Shown: positions 35,093 through 44,464 of the stretch, one piece after another
Position numbering within the stretch: the first letter of the stretch is position 1
Layout of the letters: the number at the start of each line of letters is the position of its first letter
Assembly (NCBI GenBank): GCA_964421085.1
Contig: CAYQVO010000006.1
Span: 60,066-124,065 of the forward strand
DNA: 64,000 nt
Direction of reading: 5' to 3'
Source: CAYQVO01 sp964421085
GTDB lineage: Bacteria; Bdellovibrionota_C; UBA2361; CAYQVO01
The notes under the pieces: model-generated
What the model was told of the DNA's origin: nothing
The model's database searches: none
Seen by the model: the letters and a program-made list of their open reading frames with translations, nothing else
Translations under genes and position numbers: made by a program

Positions 35093-36241
35093 TCACGCTG
35101 CTCTTGTACGAACTTCCTCGGGAATAGACGCTCCCTGCATCAACTGCTGCCACGACCTGAAGAAGCGTTCCGGCGCGAACTGTCCGGCGCGGGCAACGCA
35201 CACTTCAGGCTGAAAATTACCCTCGATATTACCAAAATACTGCACGGCGCTCATCAGAGACTCCACCTCAGAGCGTTTATCATTTCGATAAAGAACGCCA
35301 GTGGTTTGATTCGAATCCGCCCTGTTTGTTTCCCCGGGACGCAGTCCCTTCACAGTCTCACGGCACCCGCCTTCGTCCAGAGCGATTACAGGACGGCCGG
35401 CCGCCATGCATTCGACCGGAATCATTCCAAAATCTTCGACCCCTGGAAAGACCAGTGCCCTGCAGTGGGCATAAAGAGCGGCCAGTTCCTCGTCGCTGAC
35501 CCTCCCGAAAAACAGTATGTTCCGCTTCGCAATACTGCGGAGGCTCGACTCCTCAGGGCCTGAGCCGGCAATCCACAGGGGCAGGCCAAGCCGATTAAAC
35601 GCTTCAACCGCAGTGCGGATCTTTTTGTACGGAACAAGAGCCCCTGCACAGAGAAACGCTTCACCCTCTATCAACTGGGGAATCGAATGGATCCAGGAAG
35701 TATCAACCGGAGGGTATATCACCTCCGCCTCACGGTCATAGCAATTCCGGATTCGATCCCGCACGAATTCACTTATGCCGATTAGAACATCAGGCCTTCC
35801 CGTCTCGCGATCCCATTTCCGCAGGCGCTCGAGAATCGGCGAAAGGAGAAAAGTCGCCTTTCCGAAATATGCGTGGGCCTGATCCCATATGTATCGCATG
35901 GGCGTAAAACAGTAACAGATATGTGCAGTCGACTTCGGGACCTGAATGTTCTTGGCAGCCGCGTGACTGAGAGAAATAACAAGGTCATATCCGTCGAATG
36001 AAAACGCGCCGACAGCCTTCGGATACAGGGGAAGATAGTATCGGTAAAGCCTCCTGGAGAAGGGAAGCTTTTGAATGAAAGAAGTTCGCGCGACCCGTTT
36101 ATCTATCAACGGGCTGGTTGTACCGGGCAAATGAAGAAGTGTAAAGATGTCGGCTTCGGGATAAAGCGAAAGAAAAGCGTAAAGGCACTTTTCGCCTCCC
36201 CTCATCCCTGTCAGCCAGTCGTGTACGATTGCAACCTTCAT
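35093..36241 (-). CDS. Glycosyltransferase, GT4 family
   Basis: A 382-residue GT-B retaining glycosyltransferase. The N-terminal acceptor domain begins MKVAIVHDWLTGMRGGEKCL, as in mannosyl- and other GT4 enzymes. The donor-binding half includes AGALVPYKKIRTAVEAF, GSGPEESSLRSIA, and the EX7E motif in VEDFGMIPVECMAAGRPVIA. Acts at the cytoplasmic face on a lipid-linked acceptor. Its start overlaps the stop of the preceding GT4 gene by four bases. Donor and linkage cannot be inferred. Confidence 0.9.
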   Translation of the reverse strand: MKVAIVHDWLTGMRGGEKCLYAFLSLYPEADIFTLLHLPGTTSPLIDKRVARTSFIQKLPFSRRLYRYYLPLYPKAVGAFSFDGYDLVISLSHAAAKNIQVPKSTAHICYCFTPMRYIWDQAHAYFGKATFLLSPILERLRKWDRETGRPDVLIGISEFVRDRIRNCYDREAEVIYPPVDTSWIHSIPQLIEGEAFLCAGALVPYKKIRTAVEAFNRLGLPLWIAGSGPEESSLRSIAKRNILFFGRVSDEELAALYAHCRALVFPGVEDFGMIPVECMAAGRPVIALDEGGCRETVKGLRPGETNRADSNQTTGVLYRNDKRSEVESLMSAVQYFGNIEGNFQPEVCVARAGQFAPERFFRSWQQLMQGASIPEEVRTRAA

Positions 36242-37407
36242 TCGACGCCCCTGCCCTCACTCTCTGCTGCCTGAATATACACTGCCTGCACGGCTCTGGC
36301 TGCTGTCTCAGGACTGAAAGCTTCAGCCTGGCGCTTCAAATCGTGCGCACCTGACGGAGAAGGCTCCTGGCTGGAAAGAAACTCCATTATGCCCGCTTTC
36401 AGAGCCTGAACCGTGAAATCCCGGCACGTAACATCGAACCGGGTCGTCAGTTCGAGAATCGCGGGCACAGGACGCGCAATGACGGGGATTCCGGCAGCAT
36501 GTGCCTCAAGCACCGGAAGACAGAATCCGTCGGCAAGAGACGGAACAATCAGGGCCGCCGCATGCGCATAAAGTCTTCTCAGGGCATCCGATGAGACTTC
36601 TCCCATAGCCAGTATTTCCCCACGGGAGCCGAGCTCAGAACCAAAATTCCTTCCTTTTATGTGTTCGGTCCCCGGGCCGACAAGGACCAGTCTTTTTGCA
36701 GGAGCGGCGCCCTCTTCTGCGAAATCTTCACGAAGTTCCCGGTATGCGGCTATCAGATCCTCGAGGCCTTTGTGCGGCTTCGAGTTTGAAAAAACAGCGA
36801 GAAAATAATCGCGTTTTCCCGCTCCTTCACCGTTTTCGTAATCAACAAGCGAACTGTCTATCGCGTTTGGAATTACGAAAATCTTCTTCTCGACCTCCGG
36901 GTCATCGCGCGTGAATTTTCTTATCTGATTCAGGCTCGCATGACTGACTGTAATGACGCGCGTTGCCCGGCGGAGCGCAGACCGAACAAGCGGGCGCGCA
37001 AGGTACGGATAATAAAAGCGCTCCGGACTGTAGACATGAATCAGATCATGAATCGTGATTACTGTCGGGATCTTTATTCCGAAGGGGAGCGTGTAATGCG
37101 GAACATGGAAAACGTCGAAATCGTCGAAAGGAACGCGCATCGGCATGCGGAGGAACTCATCCATCGAGTAAGGTCTTGCCTCTTCATGTATTACTTCCAC
37201 TCCATCGCTCTGAACCAGTCGCGCAGCGCTTCCCGGCCTGCAGAGAATGGTCAGAGAAACATCGTCGACTGCTTTGAGCCCGCGGATCAGGTTCCTGATA
37301 TATGTGCCGATTCCGCCGTCTTCGAGCTTTCTCGCATCAAGCAGCGCTCTAAGAGGACGGGCTGGAAAGGGCTCTGTTTTCCTTACTACGTTGCCCGCTT
37401 CTTCCAC
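36238..37407 (-). CDS. Glycosyltransferase, GT4 family
   Basis: A 389-residue GT-B enzyme. The N-terminal half has LLDARKLEDGGIGTYIRNLIRGL, the glycine-rich acceptor loop common to mannosyltransferases, and VITIHDLIHVYSPE. The C-terminal half has FLAVFSNSKPHKGLEDLIAAY, LVLVGPGTEHIKG and the EX7E-like SLADGFCLPVLEAHAAGIPVIA. The first 20 bases overlap the 3' end of the GT2 gene; no later ATG precedes the conserved region, so the start may be right or a nearby GTG may be used. Third from last in the operon that ends with the sugar phosphotransferase. Confidence 0.88.
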   Translation of the reverse strand: MEEAGNVVRKTEPFPARPLRALLDARKLEDGGIGTYIRNLIRGLKAVDDVSLTILCRPGSAARLVQSDGVEVIHEEARPYSMDEFLRMPMRVPFDDFDVFHVPHYTLPFGIKIPTVITIHDLIHVYSPERFYYPYLARPLVRSALRRATRVITVSHASLNQIRKFTRDDPEVEKKIFVIPNAIDSSLVDYENGEGAGKRDYFLAVFSNSKPHKGLEDLIAAYRELREDFAEEGAAPAKRLVLVGPGTEHIKGRNFGSELGSRGEILAMGEVSSDALRRLYAHAAALIVPSLADGFCLPVLEAHAAGIPVIARPVPAILELTTRFDVTCRDFTVQALKAGIMEFLSSQEPSPSGAHDLKRQAEAFSPETAARAVQAVYIQAAESEGRGVE

Positions 37408-38426
37408 TTCTCCTCGCCTTCTACCTCTGGTTCCTCGCTGCAGGTGATCGTGCGAATAAAATATGGCCTCTTGCTCTGTGACTCGTAATACGTTCTTACG
37501 AGAATTTCAGCCAGCAGTCCAAATACAATAAACTGGAGTCCTATGAGCACGAGCATCACGCCGAGCGCAAGAAGAGGCCTGTTCCCCATCGGAATGTGAC
37601 GGAAGAACCTCTCATACGTCGCCCATGCCAGCAGAAATGTACCGCCAAGTCCCGATGCAAGGCCGACAGACCCGAAGAGATGAATCGGACGCATCGCATA
37701 TCCAAGAAGAAACTTGACCGTGAGCAGATCAAGAATCACACGGAATGTCCGGGATATGCCGTATTTTGTCTTTCCAAACTGGCGGGCCCTGTGATTCACG
37801 GCCACTTCGGTAACGCGCGCGCCCATTTCGTACGCCAGTGCCGGGATAAATCTGTGCATTTCTCCGTACAGCCGCAGCCCCCGCGCAATATCACCGCGAA
37901 TCACTTTCAGGGAACAGCCAAAGTCGTGGAGATTCACTTTTGTGACCCTGGAAATAAGACGATTTGCGATCATGCTTGGAAGCTTACGGTTCCAGAACGT
38001 GTCCTGCCTGTTTTTCCGCCAGCCCGCCACCACATCGTATCCTTCTTCAAGTTTGGCGACCATCATGGGGATTTCGGCAGGGTCGTTCTGAAGATCGCCG
38101 TCCATCGGTATCACGATATCGTATTTTGAATGTTCGAAGCCCGCAGACATTGCCTGAGTCTGGCCGAAGTTTCTCCGGAACTCGATTACCTTCACATGAG
38201 AATCCTCTGCCGCAATATCAGTGAGTATCTTTGCGGTCGCGTCCCTCGAGCCATCGTCCACGAAGATTATCTCCCAGGGGAGATCCATCTTCTCGAGGAC
38301 CGCGGTAATTTCCCCGTAACAGGCACGCGCATTCTCTTCTTCATTGTGAACGGGAACCACTACAGAGATCCCGGGGGCAGTATCTGGTCTCATGGTTTCC
38401 GGGTTGAGATGTACTACTGGTGTCAT
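37386..38426 (-). CDS. GT2 polyprenyl-phosphate glycosyltransferase (DPM/ArnC-like)
   Basis: A 346-residue enzyme that loads a sugar from a nucleotide donor onto a polyprenyl phosphate. The GT-A domain begins ISVVVPVHNEEENARACYGE, followed by FVDDGSRDATAKIL, the DXD-like MDGDLQNDPAEI and the GWRKNRQD motif typical of this family. Two membrane helices (about 245-270 and 285-315) follow. GGAG lies seven bases before the ATG. It is first in the glycan operon, so its lipid-linked sugar could be a donor for a GT39-type enzyme such as the one at 30106. Confidence 0.91.
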   Translation of the reverse strand: MTPVVHLNPETMRPDTAPGISVVVPVHNEEENARACYGEITAVLEKMDLPWEIIFVDDGSRDATAKILTDIAAEDSHVKVIEFRRNFGQTQAMSAGFEHSKYDIVIPMDGDLQNDPAEIPMMVAKLEEGYDVVAGWRKNRQDTFWNRKLPSMIANRLISRVTKVNLHDFGCSLKVIRGDIARGLRLYGEMHRFIPALAYEMGARVTEVAVNHRARQFGKTKYGISRTFRVILDLLTVKFLLGYAMRPIHLFGSVGLASGLGGTFLLAWATYERFFRHIPMGNRPLLALGVMLVLIGLQFIVFGLLAEILVRTYYESQSKRPYFIRTITCSEEPEVEGEEKWKKRAT

Positions 38427-38675
38427 GTTTTCTCCAATTTAAGGAAATAAGTTATCACAAACCGAGGGCGTAGCATATCTGCACAGAGTAACTGCGGGGA
38501 ATTACAGGATGCAGGTCGGTTCGGATAGCGGCATAAAGGCTGAGATTGCCACGGGCTTGATTCTCAGCAGTTGCGCGAATACAAGCGCAGAGGAGCGCCA
38601 ATGCATGCCCGGGCAGTCCGGATCTGTCGGAGATGAGTCGCTCCTGCCGCGATTCCAGGTTCGGACAGCCGGCAT

Positions 38676-38906
38676 TTACTGCGCAGCGAAAAAAACCACC
38701 TCTTTCCCGCTCTCGTCGACACGGACGCGGTCTTCTTCTATCAGTTCTCTGAGTGCTTCAAGAATTTCGAGCTGATCGCCCTCGACCGGGTCGCGCTCAT
38801 CTTCCTCATGAAGCAGAGTAAAATTCCGAAAGTAGAGTCCCTCTTCCGCTTCGGGGTGAGTCAATGCTGCTATTATCTGCCTCTTGATTAAATTCTTCTT
38901 ATCCAT
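38676..38906 (-). CDS. Small hypothetical protein, winged-helix-like
   Basis: A 76-residue protein. The start at 38906 has AGAGAGG upstream at proper spacing; an extension to 38945 lacks one. The pattern of a helical first half (KKNLIKRQIIAALTHPEAE), then LEILEALRELIEEDRVRVDE and a final strand VVFFAAQ, resembles a small winged helix. Flanked by about 250 bases of non-coding DNA on each side. Function unknown. Confidence 0.55.
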   Translation of the reverse strand: MDKKNLIKRQIIAALTHPEAEEGLYFRNFTLLHEEDERDPVEGDQLEILEALRELIEEDRVRVDESGKEVVFFAAQ

Positions 38907-39156
38907 TTGAACCTCTCTGAGGCCGGAGCGTGAGCCGCCGACCATCCCTGTAATTATGATTGTATAACATGCGCCGACATAATGAACAGCGAATTATTCG
39001 GAATGAAAAAACAGGCTTCGCTTCTGTGAAGTCGAAATTATCGAACCCTCATTCCCGCAATGATAGATAAAGAAGATTTTTCTTGACAAGCCTCCCGGCG
39101 CGCAACTTTTTCCCGAAAAGTGCGATTACATCCTGAAACCTTCAAGGGAGGACATT

Positions 39157-40026
39157 ATGTATATATCACCCGGCAATAACGTTCAATCGCTTTATCCTTA
39201 TCCCGTTCATCCCACGACAGCCGCCTCGAACATGTGCGTTGCTCCCCCCACCGCCGCGTCATCTACCGCTGCGGTTTCACGAGTCTCACCTTCCACCAGT
39301 TCGACGATCTCATCCCTTTTCAAAGCGGGTTCGACGATTGCCGATGCTGCAACCGGCGTTTTTTCAATGATAAAAAACTGGGGGAAAGTGAGTCCTCTCA
39401 CCGGAGCCATGACAGGAGCCGCCACAGGCGCCGCGATCGGTTCTCTGATCCCGGCGGTGGGAACGGGCATCGGATCGATCGTGGGCGGAGCGATTGGACT
39501 TTTCTCCGGACTGTTCAAATCGGGGAAACCAGCGGATCAGAAAGAACGTGACCAGTTTCGAGATGTGCTGATTCAGAACGGGGTAATTGACAGCCAATGG
39601 ACAATCGGACTGGCTGACGGCACCAGGTATGATATTGGAGTCGACGGGGGACCGAAGGCGGAATATGGAGGTTTGCGGCCATACGAGGTGGATTTCAACA
39701 GGACGAATTCAGGAGCAGTCGTCGGAATGCTGGATCCCCTCCTCGCAGTAGCCACAGGAGGAAACAGGAAACTCCAGACGTCTTTTACCGGGTACTTCAC
39801 TAATGCGGCACTGAGCAATGCGGGGGACGATCTGGAAAAGGCAAGGCTCAATGTTCTTGCCGTGTATTCTCAGTTCAAAGCAGATCCGGCAATGGTCTAT
39901 GAAGGATTGGTCAGCCTGCTTAAGGGAGGAAAGATCTCCCAGGAAGAATTCAACGCGTATGCAGCCGGAGTGCAGGAGTTTTTCGGGCACTTCGAGGATC
40001 AGCTTTCAACAAACGCATCAGCATGA
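39157..40026 (+). CDS. Hypothetical protein with glycine-zipper segment
   Basis: A 289-residue protein preceded by a strong AAGGGAGG ribosome-binding site. The first 50 residues are rich in Ala, Ser, Thr and Pro. Residues about 85-118 form a hydrophobic Gly/Ala-rich stretch (GAMTGAATGAAIGSLIPAVG, then TGIGSIVGGAIGLFSGLF) with GxxxG spacing like a glycine zipper that can span or perforate a membrane. The C-terminal 170 residues are soluble-like and end in an acidic helix. No classical signal peptide is seen. Similar architecture occurs in secreted or membrane-active proteins, but no family is recognised. Confidence 0.6.
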   Translation: MYISPGNNVQSLYPYPVHPTTAASNMCVAPPTAASSTAAVSRVSPSTSSTISSLFKAGSTIADAATGVFSMIKNWGKVSPLTGAMTGAATGAAIGSLIPAVGTGIGSIVGGAIGLFSGLFKSGKPADQKERDQFRDVLIQNGVIDSQWTIGLADGTRYDIGVDGGPKAEYGGLRPYEVDFNRTNSGAVVGMLDPLLAVATGGNRKLQTSFTGYFTNAALSNAGDDLEKARLNVLAVYSQFKADPAMVYEGLVSLLKGGKISQEEFNAYAAGVQEFFGHFEDQLSTNASA

Positions 40027-40050
40027 TGCAGACTGCCCTGAACGGGGCGC

Positions 40051-41061
40051 TTATTTCACAGGAGCGCTTCGCCCGTTCCGATCGACAATTCTGTGAAACT
40101 CAATATCAACGAAAGAAGCAATCGTCTCTGATATAGACTGCAGCTCCGAAGGCGCAACTCTGATGTGACCGGTTCCGCCGCAGCATCTCATATGCTGCTG
40201 GTGATGATAAATGCCGAGAGCTTTTTTATATGAAAGCATAACGTCCGTTTCGTCCGGATACAGCACGGCGAGCTTTTGAATGCTGCCTGTTCGAAGTCCT
40301 TCATCGGCGTCGAATCCGTTCACAAGCCGCCGGAGCGTGAGGAGAAGCTGGACTGCTCTGATGGGGCCGTATTTGAGACCCCGCACATACCGCTGAGGAT
40401 CGAAGAACAGGTCTCCCGTCTCGAGATCGAAATGACGTGTATCTTTCCTGCACCCTGACTTCGCAATGCCCAGAAAACGGATGAGATTTCTTTTCAATTC
40501 CTTCCGGATGGCGGGAATCTCCCACTCCTCAAATACTCGCCGCCGGGCTGCGTCGAAAATTCCCATCTCTCCAAGTATGCAGATTCCATCGAGGATGGTA
40601 TCCGGCCATGGTCGTCTGGATACGCCTCTGTATCCGGAAAGGCAGAGATTGCCGTCATCTGGATCGAAAAGCTTCTCCTCAATCAACAGATCCAGAACCC
40701 GGAAGTCACGGAGGGAGCGTTCCACCTTGCTCACCTCCAATACTATTCCCGCCATATTTTCGCGGGTCCGGCCAATCACAGTCAGAGATATCGGTGAAAG
40801 TCGGCAGGCAACCGGGGTGTTTTCAAGCCGGCCGTCGGATCCATTTACAATTACGACGGCGTCCGCCAGAAATTTCGCCGGTACGGCCCATGAAAGATAC
40901 TCCTCCAGTTGATACAACTGCCGGAAGAGATGGCCTTCACTCTCCCGAAGATAGGAATCAACGGTCCGGCATGATTCCTGATATGAGTAGGGATTATAAG
41001 AAACGAAGGCTTCGGCCCCTTCCCCGTGAAAAGAGTTCCCCCTGATATTTACAGACTGCAT
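40051..41061 (-). CDS. Hypothetical protein with GSDGR nucleotidyltransferase-like motif
   Basis: A 336-residue protein of unknown family. ATG 41061 has GGAGG about ten bases upstream; the frame is open back to a TTG at 41121, 16 bases after the pheA stop, so it may be the last gene of the shikimate operon. Residues about 70-100 read VIVNGSDGRLENTP, similar to the GS-x-GR-x-E loop of polymerase-beta-type nucleotidyltransferases, followed by LSLTVIG-like strand. The second acidic motif (DxD) is not evident. The C-terminal half is helical, as in DUF294/GlnD-like partners, and ends with a Cys- and His-containing HHQQHMRCCGG. A nucleotidyltransferase relative is a tentative guess. Confidence 0.5.
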   Translation of the reverse strand: MQSVNIRGNSFHGEGAEAFVSYNPYSYQESCRTVDSYLRESEGHLFRQLYQLEEYLSWAVPAKFLADAVVIVNGSDGRLENTPVACRLSPISLTVIGRTRENMAGIVLEVSKVERSLRDFRVLDLLIEEKLFDPDDGNLCLSGYRGVSRRPWPDTILDGICILGEMGIFDAARRRVFEEWEIPAIRKELKRNLIRFLGIAKSGCRKDTRHFDLETGDLFFDPQRYVRGLKYGPIRAVQLLLTLRRLVNGFDADEGLRTGSIQKLAVLYPDETDVMLSYKKALGIYHHQQHMRCCGGTGHIRVAPSELQSISETIASFVDIEFHRIVDRNGRSAPVK

Positions 41062-41137
41062 CAGCGCACATGCCTCCATCTCCCGCGGTTCATAATGCTT
41101 CAAGCAGAAGATGGTAGTCAATCAGAGGGTTGACACA

Positions 41138-42205
41138 TCAGTTCTGCCCCTGCCGGGATTCTTTGTAGCACCCCAGAAGCCTGAACTCCTGACAGTTGCC
41201 CCTGATATTATCAAGTGTCGCTGCAATGTTCGGATCCCGATCGCTGCCCTGAAAGTCAAGAAGGAACGCGACACTGCCGGGCTTCCCTTTTGCCGGCCTT
41301 GATTCGATCCGGGTCAGGTTGATCTCCGCATCAGAGAATGCACGGAGGAAGTTATAAAGAGCCCCGGGTTTGTGCTGGGTTACAAACACAATAGAACACT
41401 TGTCGCCGCCGTCTTTGAGCGGTTCCTTCGAAAGCACGAGGAACCTCGTGGTGTTCGCAACATCGTTTTCCACGTTCTCCTTCAGGATCTCCAGACCGTA
41501 AATATCTGCGCACAATCTGCTTGCAATAACGGCCGTTCCCACCGGTCTTTCACGAGCCAGCATCTTCGCGGCCCCGGCCGTGTTGTAATACGGCCTTCCC
41601 TCGAGCTTGTTCCGGACAAGAAAATCCCTGCACTGAGAGATGCCCTGCGGATGCGAGTAGACAACGCGCACGTCGCGATAATCAGTCTCAGGGAGGGCGA
41701 GCAGGCAGTGATGGACGGCAAAATTTATCTCGCCGACTACTGAAAGGCCGCTTTCAATCAGAAGGTCGTCGACTTCCGTAACACTCCCGCCAATCGTATT
41801 CTCAACCGGCACAACTCCCAAATCGACAGCGCCGTCCCGGACTCCCTCGAATACATCCTCAAACTCCTCGAAGGGAATAGTCACTGTATCGGATGAAAAC
41901 TCCAGCGATGCCATTTCACTGTAAGCGCCATGCTCGCCCTGAAAGCCTGTGACTTTGTGATCGGCATGCTGCTGGCGCTTGGCTTCCTCAATTATTTCGC
42001 GGAAAAGCTTTCCTGTGAATTCAGGCGTCACCAGGCCCGCGGCCGAGCGTTTTACGTTGTCGATTACTTCCTGCTCCCGGGATACATCCTCCACATGACC
42101 TTTGATTTTCCCCGCCCTGACCGCCAGTTCGAATCTTTTTCGAAGCAGCGATGTTATATCTGCATCGATTAAATCTATCGCTTCCCGCACACCTTCAAGT
42201 CCCAT
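41138..42205 (-). CDS. pheA: Chorismate mutase / prephenate dehydratase (P-protein)
   Basis: A 355-residue bifunctional enzyme making phenylpyruvate from chorismate. Residues about 3-85 are an AroQ-type mutase (LIDADITSLLRKRFELAV, KIKG). Residues about 88-265 are the dehydratase, with GEHGAYSEMAS, VVPVENTIGGSVTEVDDLL, the HCLLAL and SHPQGISQCRDFL segments, and TTRFLVLS containing the catalytic Thr. Residues about 275-350 form the ACT domain with the Phe-binding ESRP motif, so feedback inhibition by phenylalanine is expected. It ends the shikimate operon, 19 bases after aroC. No tyrA is present nearby. Confidence 0.94.
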   Translation of the reverse strand: MGLEGVREAIDLIDADITSLLRKRFELAVRAGKIKGHVEDVSREQEVIDNVKRSAAGLVTPEFTGKLFREIIEEAKRQQHADHKVTGFQGEHGAYSEMASLEFSSDTVTIPFEEFEDVFEGVRDGAVDLGVVPVENTIGGSVTEVDDLLIESGLSVVGEINFAVHHCLLALPETDYRDVRVVYSHPQGISQCRDFLVRNKLEGRPYYNTAGAAKMLARERPVGTAVIASRLCADIYGLEILKENVENDVANTTRFLVLSKEPLKDGGDKCSIVFVTQHKPGALYNFLRAFSDAEINLTRIESRPAKGKPGSVAFLLDFQGSDRDPNIAATLDNIRGNCQEFRLLGCYKESRQGQN

Positions 42206-42224
42206 GGCCCCTTAGCTCCTGTTT

Positions 42225-43226
42225 TTAAAATTCTTTCCACACTCTCGATATCCTGTTCTCCAGGCACATCAAATCCGCAAGCACAATCGCCGTGACAGCT
42301 TCCAGAACAACAGGCACCCGCAGCGCAATACACGCATCATGACGGCCCTTGACGGAAATCGGCACACTCTTTCCGGTCTGGAGATCCACCGTCCGCTTTT
42401 CCCTGCGAATGCTCGAAGTCGGTTTTACAGCGACCCTGAACACCAGATCATTGCCGCTGGAAAGCCCGCCATTTATGCCGCCCGCGTTATTGGTGTCCGT
42501 TTTACCATCGGCGCTTAAAATATCGTCGTTGAATTCACTGCCCCTTCGGGCGACGCCGGCAAAGCCTGCTCCAAATTCGATTCCTTTGATCGCGGGAATA
42601 GAAAACACGCCGTGACTCAGCACAGATTCCACCGAATCGAAGAAAGGCTCTCCCAGTCCGGCCGGAATGTGTCCCGCGTTACACTCCACAACACCGCCGA
42701 CAGAATCGCCGTCTTCCAACGCCGCTTTCACAGCCGCTTCGATATCTTTGGAGCCTCCCGCTTCCACAAGTGAAGCCGAAACAACAACAGGGTTGATGAC
42801 CTTCTTCGCTATGACACCTGCAGCAACAAGACCAGCTGTGAGTCTCCCTGAAAAATGGCCGCCGCCGCGATAGTCATTGAACCCTCCGAACTTCACTCGT
42901 GCCGTCCAGTCGGCATGTCCGGGCCTTGGCGTGTCTCTGATCGCGGAATAGTCCTGCGATTTCACATTCTGATTTTCGAACACTATCAGAAGCGGAGCTC
43001 CCGTCGTCTTCCCCTCGAAAAGTCCGCTCCGGAACTTCGGCTCATCAGCCTCTTTTCTCGGGGTTGTGCCCGCCTTTCCACCGCCCTGCCTGCGCGAGAG
43101 ATCTCCGGAGAAATCTGCCGCATCAAGCGGCATCCCGGCCGGACAGCCGTCGACAATAACACCCACACACTCTCCGTGGGATTCACCAAGAATGCTGATA
43201 CGAAAAATTCTTCCGAATGTGTTCAT
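42225..43226 (-). CDS. aroC: Chorismate synthase
   Basis: A 333-residue FMN-dependent enzyme converting EPSP to chorismate. Clear motifs: GESHGECVGVIVDGCPAGM, the RRQGG loop, ETTGAP-like GKTTGAPLLIVFENQN, PRPGHADW, RGGGHFSGRLTAGLVAAGVIAKK and GGINGGLSSGNDLVFRVAVKPTSSI. It is somewhat shorter than the common 350-390 residues but no core motif is missing. Its ATG overlaps the aroA stop by four bases. Confidence 0.94.
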   Translation of the reverse strand: MNTFGRIFRISILGESHGECVGVIVDGCPAGMPLDAADFSGDLSRRQGGGKAGTTPRKEADEPKFRSGLFEGKTTGAPLLIVFENQNVKSQDYSAIRDTPRPGHADWTARVKFGGFNDYRGGGHFSGRLTAGLVAAGVIAKKVINPVVVSASLVEAGGSKDIEAAVKAALEDGDSVGGVVECNAGHIPAGLGEPFFDSVESVLSHGVFSIPAIKGIEFGAGFAGVARRGSEFNDDILSADGKTDTNNAGGINGGLSSGNDLVFRVAVKPTSSIRREKRTVDLQTGKSVPISVKGRHDACIALRVPVVLEAVTAIVLADLMCLENRISRVWKEF

Positions 43227-44464
43227 GCTCGCACACTCTCCAGCGTTTCAAAGAAGTCAGGGAATGATTTTGCTACACATTCTTCATTCTGTATAGAGAC
43301 CGGGCCTTCCGCCCTGAGTGCCGCTGCTGCGCACGCCATCACAATCCTGTGATCGCCGTGAGAAGAGACGGTGCCGCCCTTGAGAGGCTTTCCGCCTGAA
43401 ATTACAAGGGCATTGCCGCTCTCTTTTATGTCCGCTCCGAGTCTGCTGAACTCTTCAATCAGGGCGGCTGTTCTGTCGCTCTCCTTGAATTTCAGGCGCT
43501 CAGTTCCGTTTATCCTGGATATACCATCGCAGCAGCATGCAAGGGCGGCCAGAGGAGGAAAGAGATCGGGACATTCCGACGCATCGAAGTCGAATCCTCT
43601 GAGCGGCGCCTTTGAAACTCTCACTGCGCCGCTTTTCCTCTCGATCTCTGCGCCGGCAGACGCGAGCGGGTCGAGAACCGCTTTATCTGCCTGCTGTGAA
43701 CCCAGGTCGAGATTTCTTACTTCAACACATCCCGAAACTGCGCCTGCGACAAGAAGGAAAGCAGCCCCTGACCAGTCGCCTTCGATTGAATAATCGACAG
43801 CGCGAAATCTCTGCCTCCCTTCAATATGATAAACAAGGAGATCGTCGGTGTGTTCGATCTTCAAGCCGAAGGCCGCAAGAAGTCCCAGCGTCATCCTCAC
43901 ATACGCTTTGCTCTTGAGGACTGGAAGCGTCAGTGTCGTATCTTCTGTACAGAGCGGCAGCGCCATAAGGAGACCGGAAAGAAACTGCGAACTCTTCGAT
44001 CCATCCACCTCCACGCGCCCGCCCCGGATGGGACCTTTGATCCGAAGAGGAAGCCGGCCCGACGACGACTCACACGAGGCGCCGAGCACTCTGAGGGGTT
44101 CCACGATCATGTCTACGGGCCGGCCCGGCAGCGATCCACGTCCCGTAATCGTGAACTCTTCGTCAAAAAGCGACGCGATTGCGGAAGTCATCCTCATGCA
44201 GAGTCCCGACTCTCCACAGTCGAGTTCGCGTCTGACGGGCCTGCCCCCGCCTTCGATCTTCACCCCGTCCTCCCCGCGCTCCACCACCGCTCCCAGCGAT
44301 TCTGCTATCCGGAGAGATGCGAGACCATCGTCGGAATATGACGGGTGGAAAATATTCGACCGGCCGTGCGCAAGGGAAGCTGCCAGCACGGCGCGCTGCA
44401 TCATGCTCTTTGAAGACGGCGCGTCCACTGCGCCGTCAAGCCATCCCGGCTGCACGGATCTCAT
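43223..44464 (-). CDS. aroA: 3-Phosphoshikimate 1-carboxyvinyltransferase (EPSP synthase)
   Basis: A 413-residue enzyme joining phosphoenolpyruvate to shikimate 3-phosphate. The N-terminus SVQPGWLDGAVDAPSSKSMMQRAVLAA gives the substrate-binding SKS-x-x-x-R. Later come SKSSQFLSGLLMALPL, SIEGDWSGAAFLL, KFKESDR and HGDHRIVMACAAAAL. The usual GNAGT-x-x-R loop reads CGESGLCMRM, a divergent form in which the Gly-Ser-Gly and Arg are kept. The start is 29 bases inside the aroE-aroK frame; it is supported by the fit of the first residues to the family. Confidence 0.93.
   Translation of the reverse strand: MRSVQPGWLDGAVDAPSSKSMMQRAVLAASLAHGRSNIFHPSYSDDGLASLRIAESLGAVVERGEDGVKIEGGGRPVRRELDCGESGLCMRMTSAIASLFDEEFTITGRGSLPGRPVDMIVEPLRVLGASCESSSGRLPLRIKGPIRGGRVEVDGSKSSQFLSGLLMALPLCTEDTTLTLPVLKSKAYVRMTLGLLAAFGLKIEHTDDLLVYHIEGRQRFRAVDYSIEGDWSGAAFLLVAGAVSGCVEVRNLDLGSQQADKAVLDPLASAGAEIERKSGAVRVSKAPLRGFDFDASECPDLFPPLAALACCCDGISRINGTERLKFKESDRTAALIEEFSRLGADIKESGNALVISGGKPLKGGTVSSHGDHRIVMACAAAALRAEGPVSIQNEECVAKSFPDFFETLESVRA

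Noticed and set aside
35300..35330. TTCGAATCC string resembling a tRNA T-loop
   Set aside because: It lies inside the GT4 coding sequence and no acceptor stem or other tRNA arms surround it.
38509..38775. 88-codon plus-strand frame overlapping the small minus-strand gene
   Set aside because: The minus-strand frame has a good ribosome-binding site and protein-like composition; the plus frame has neither.
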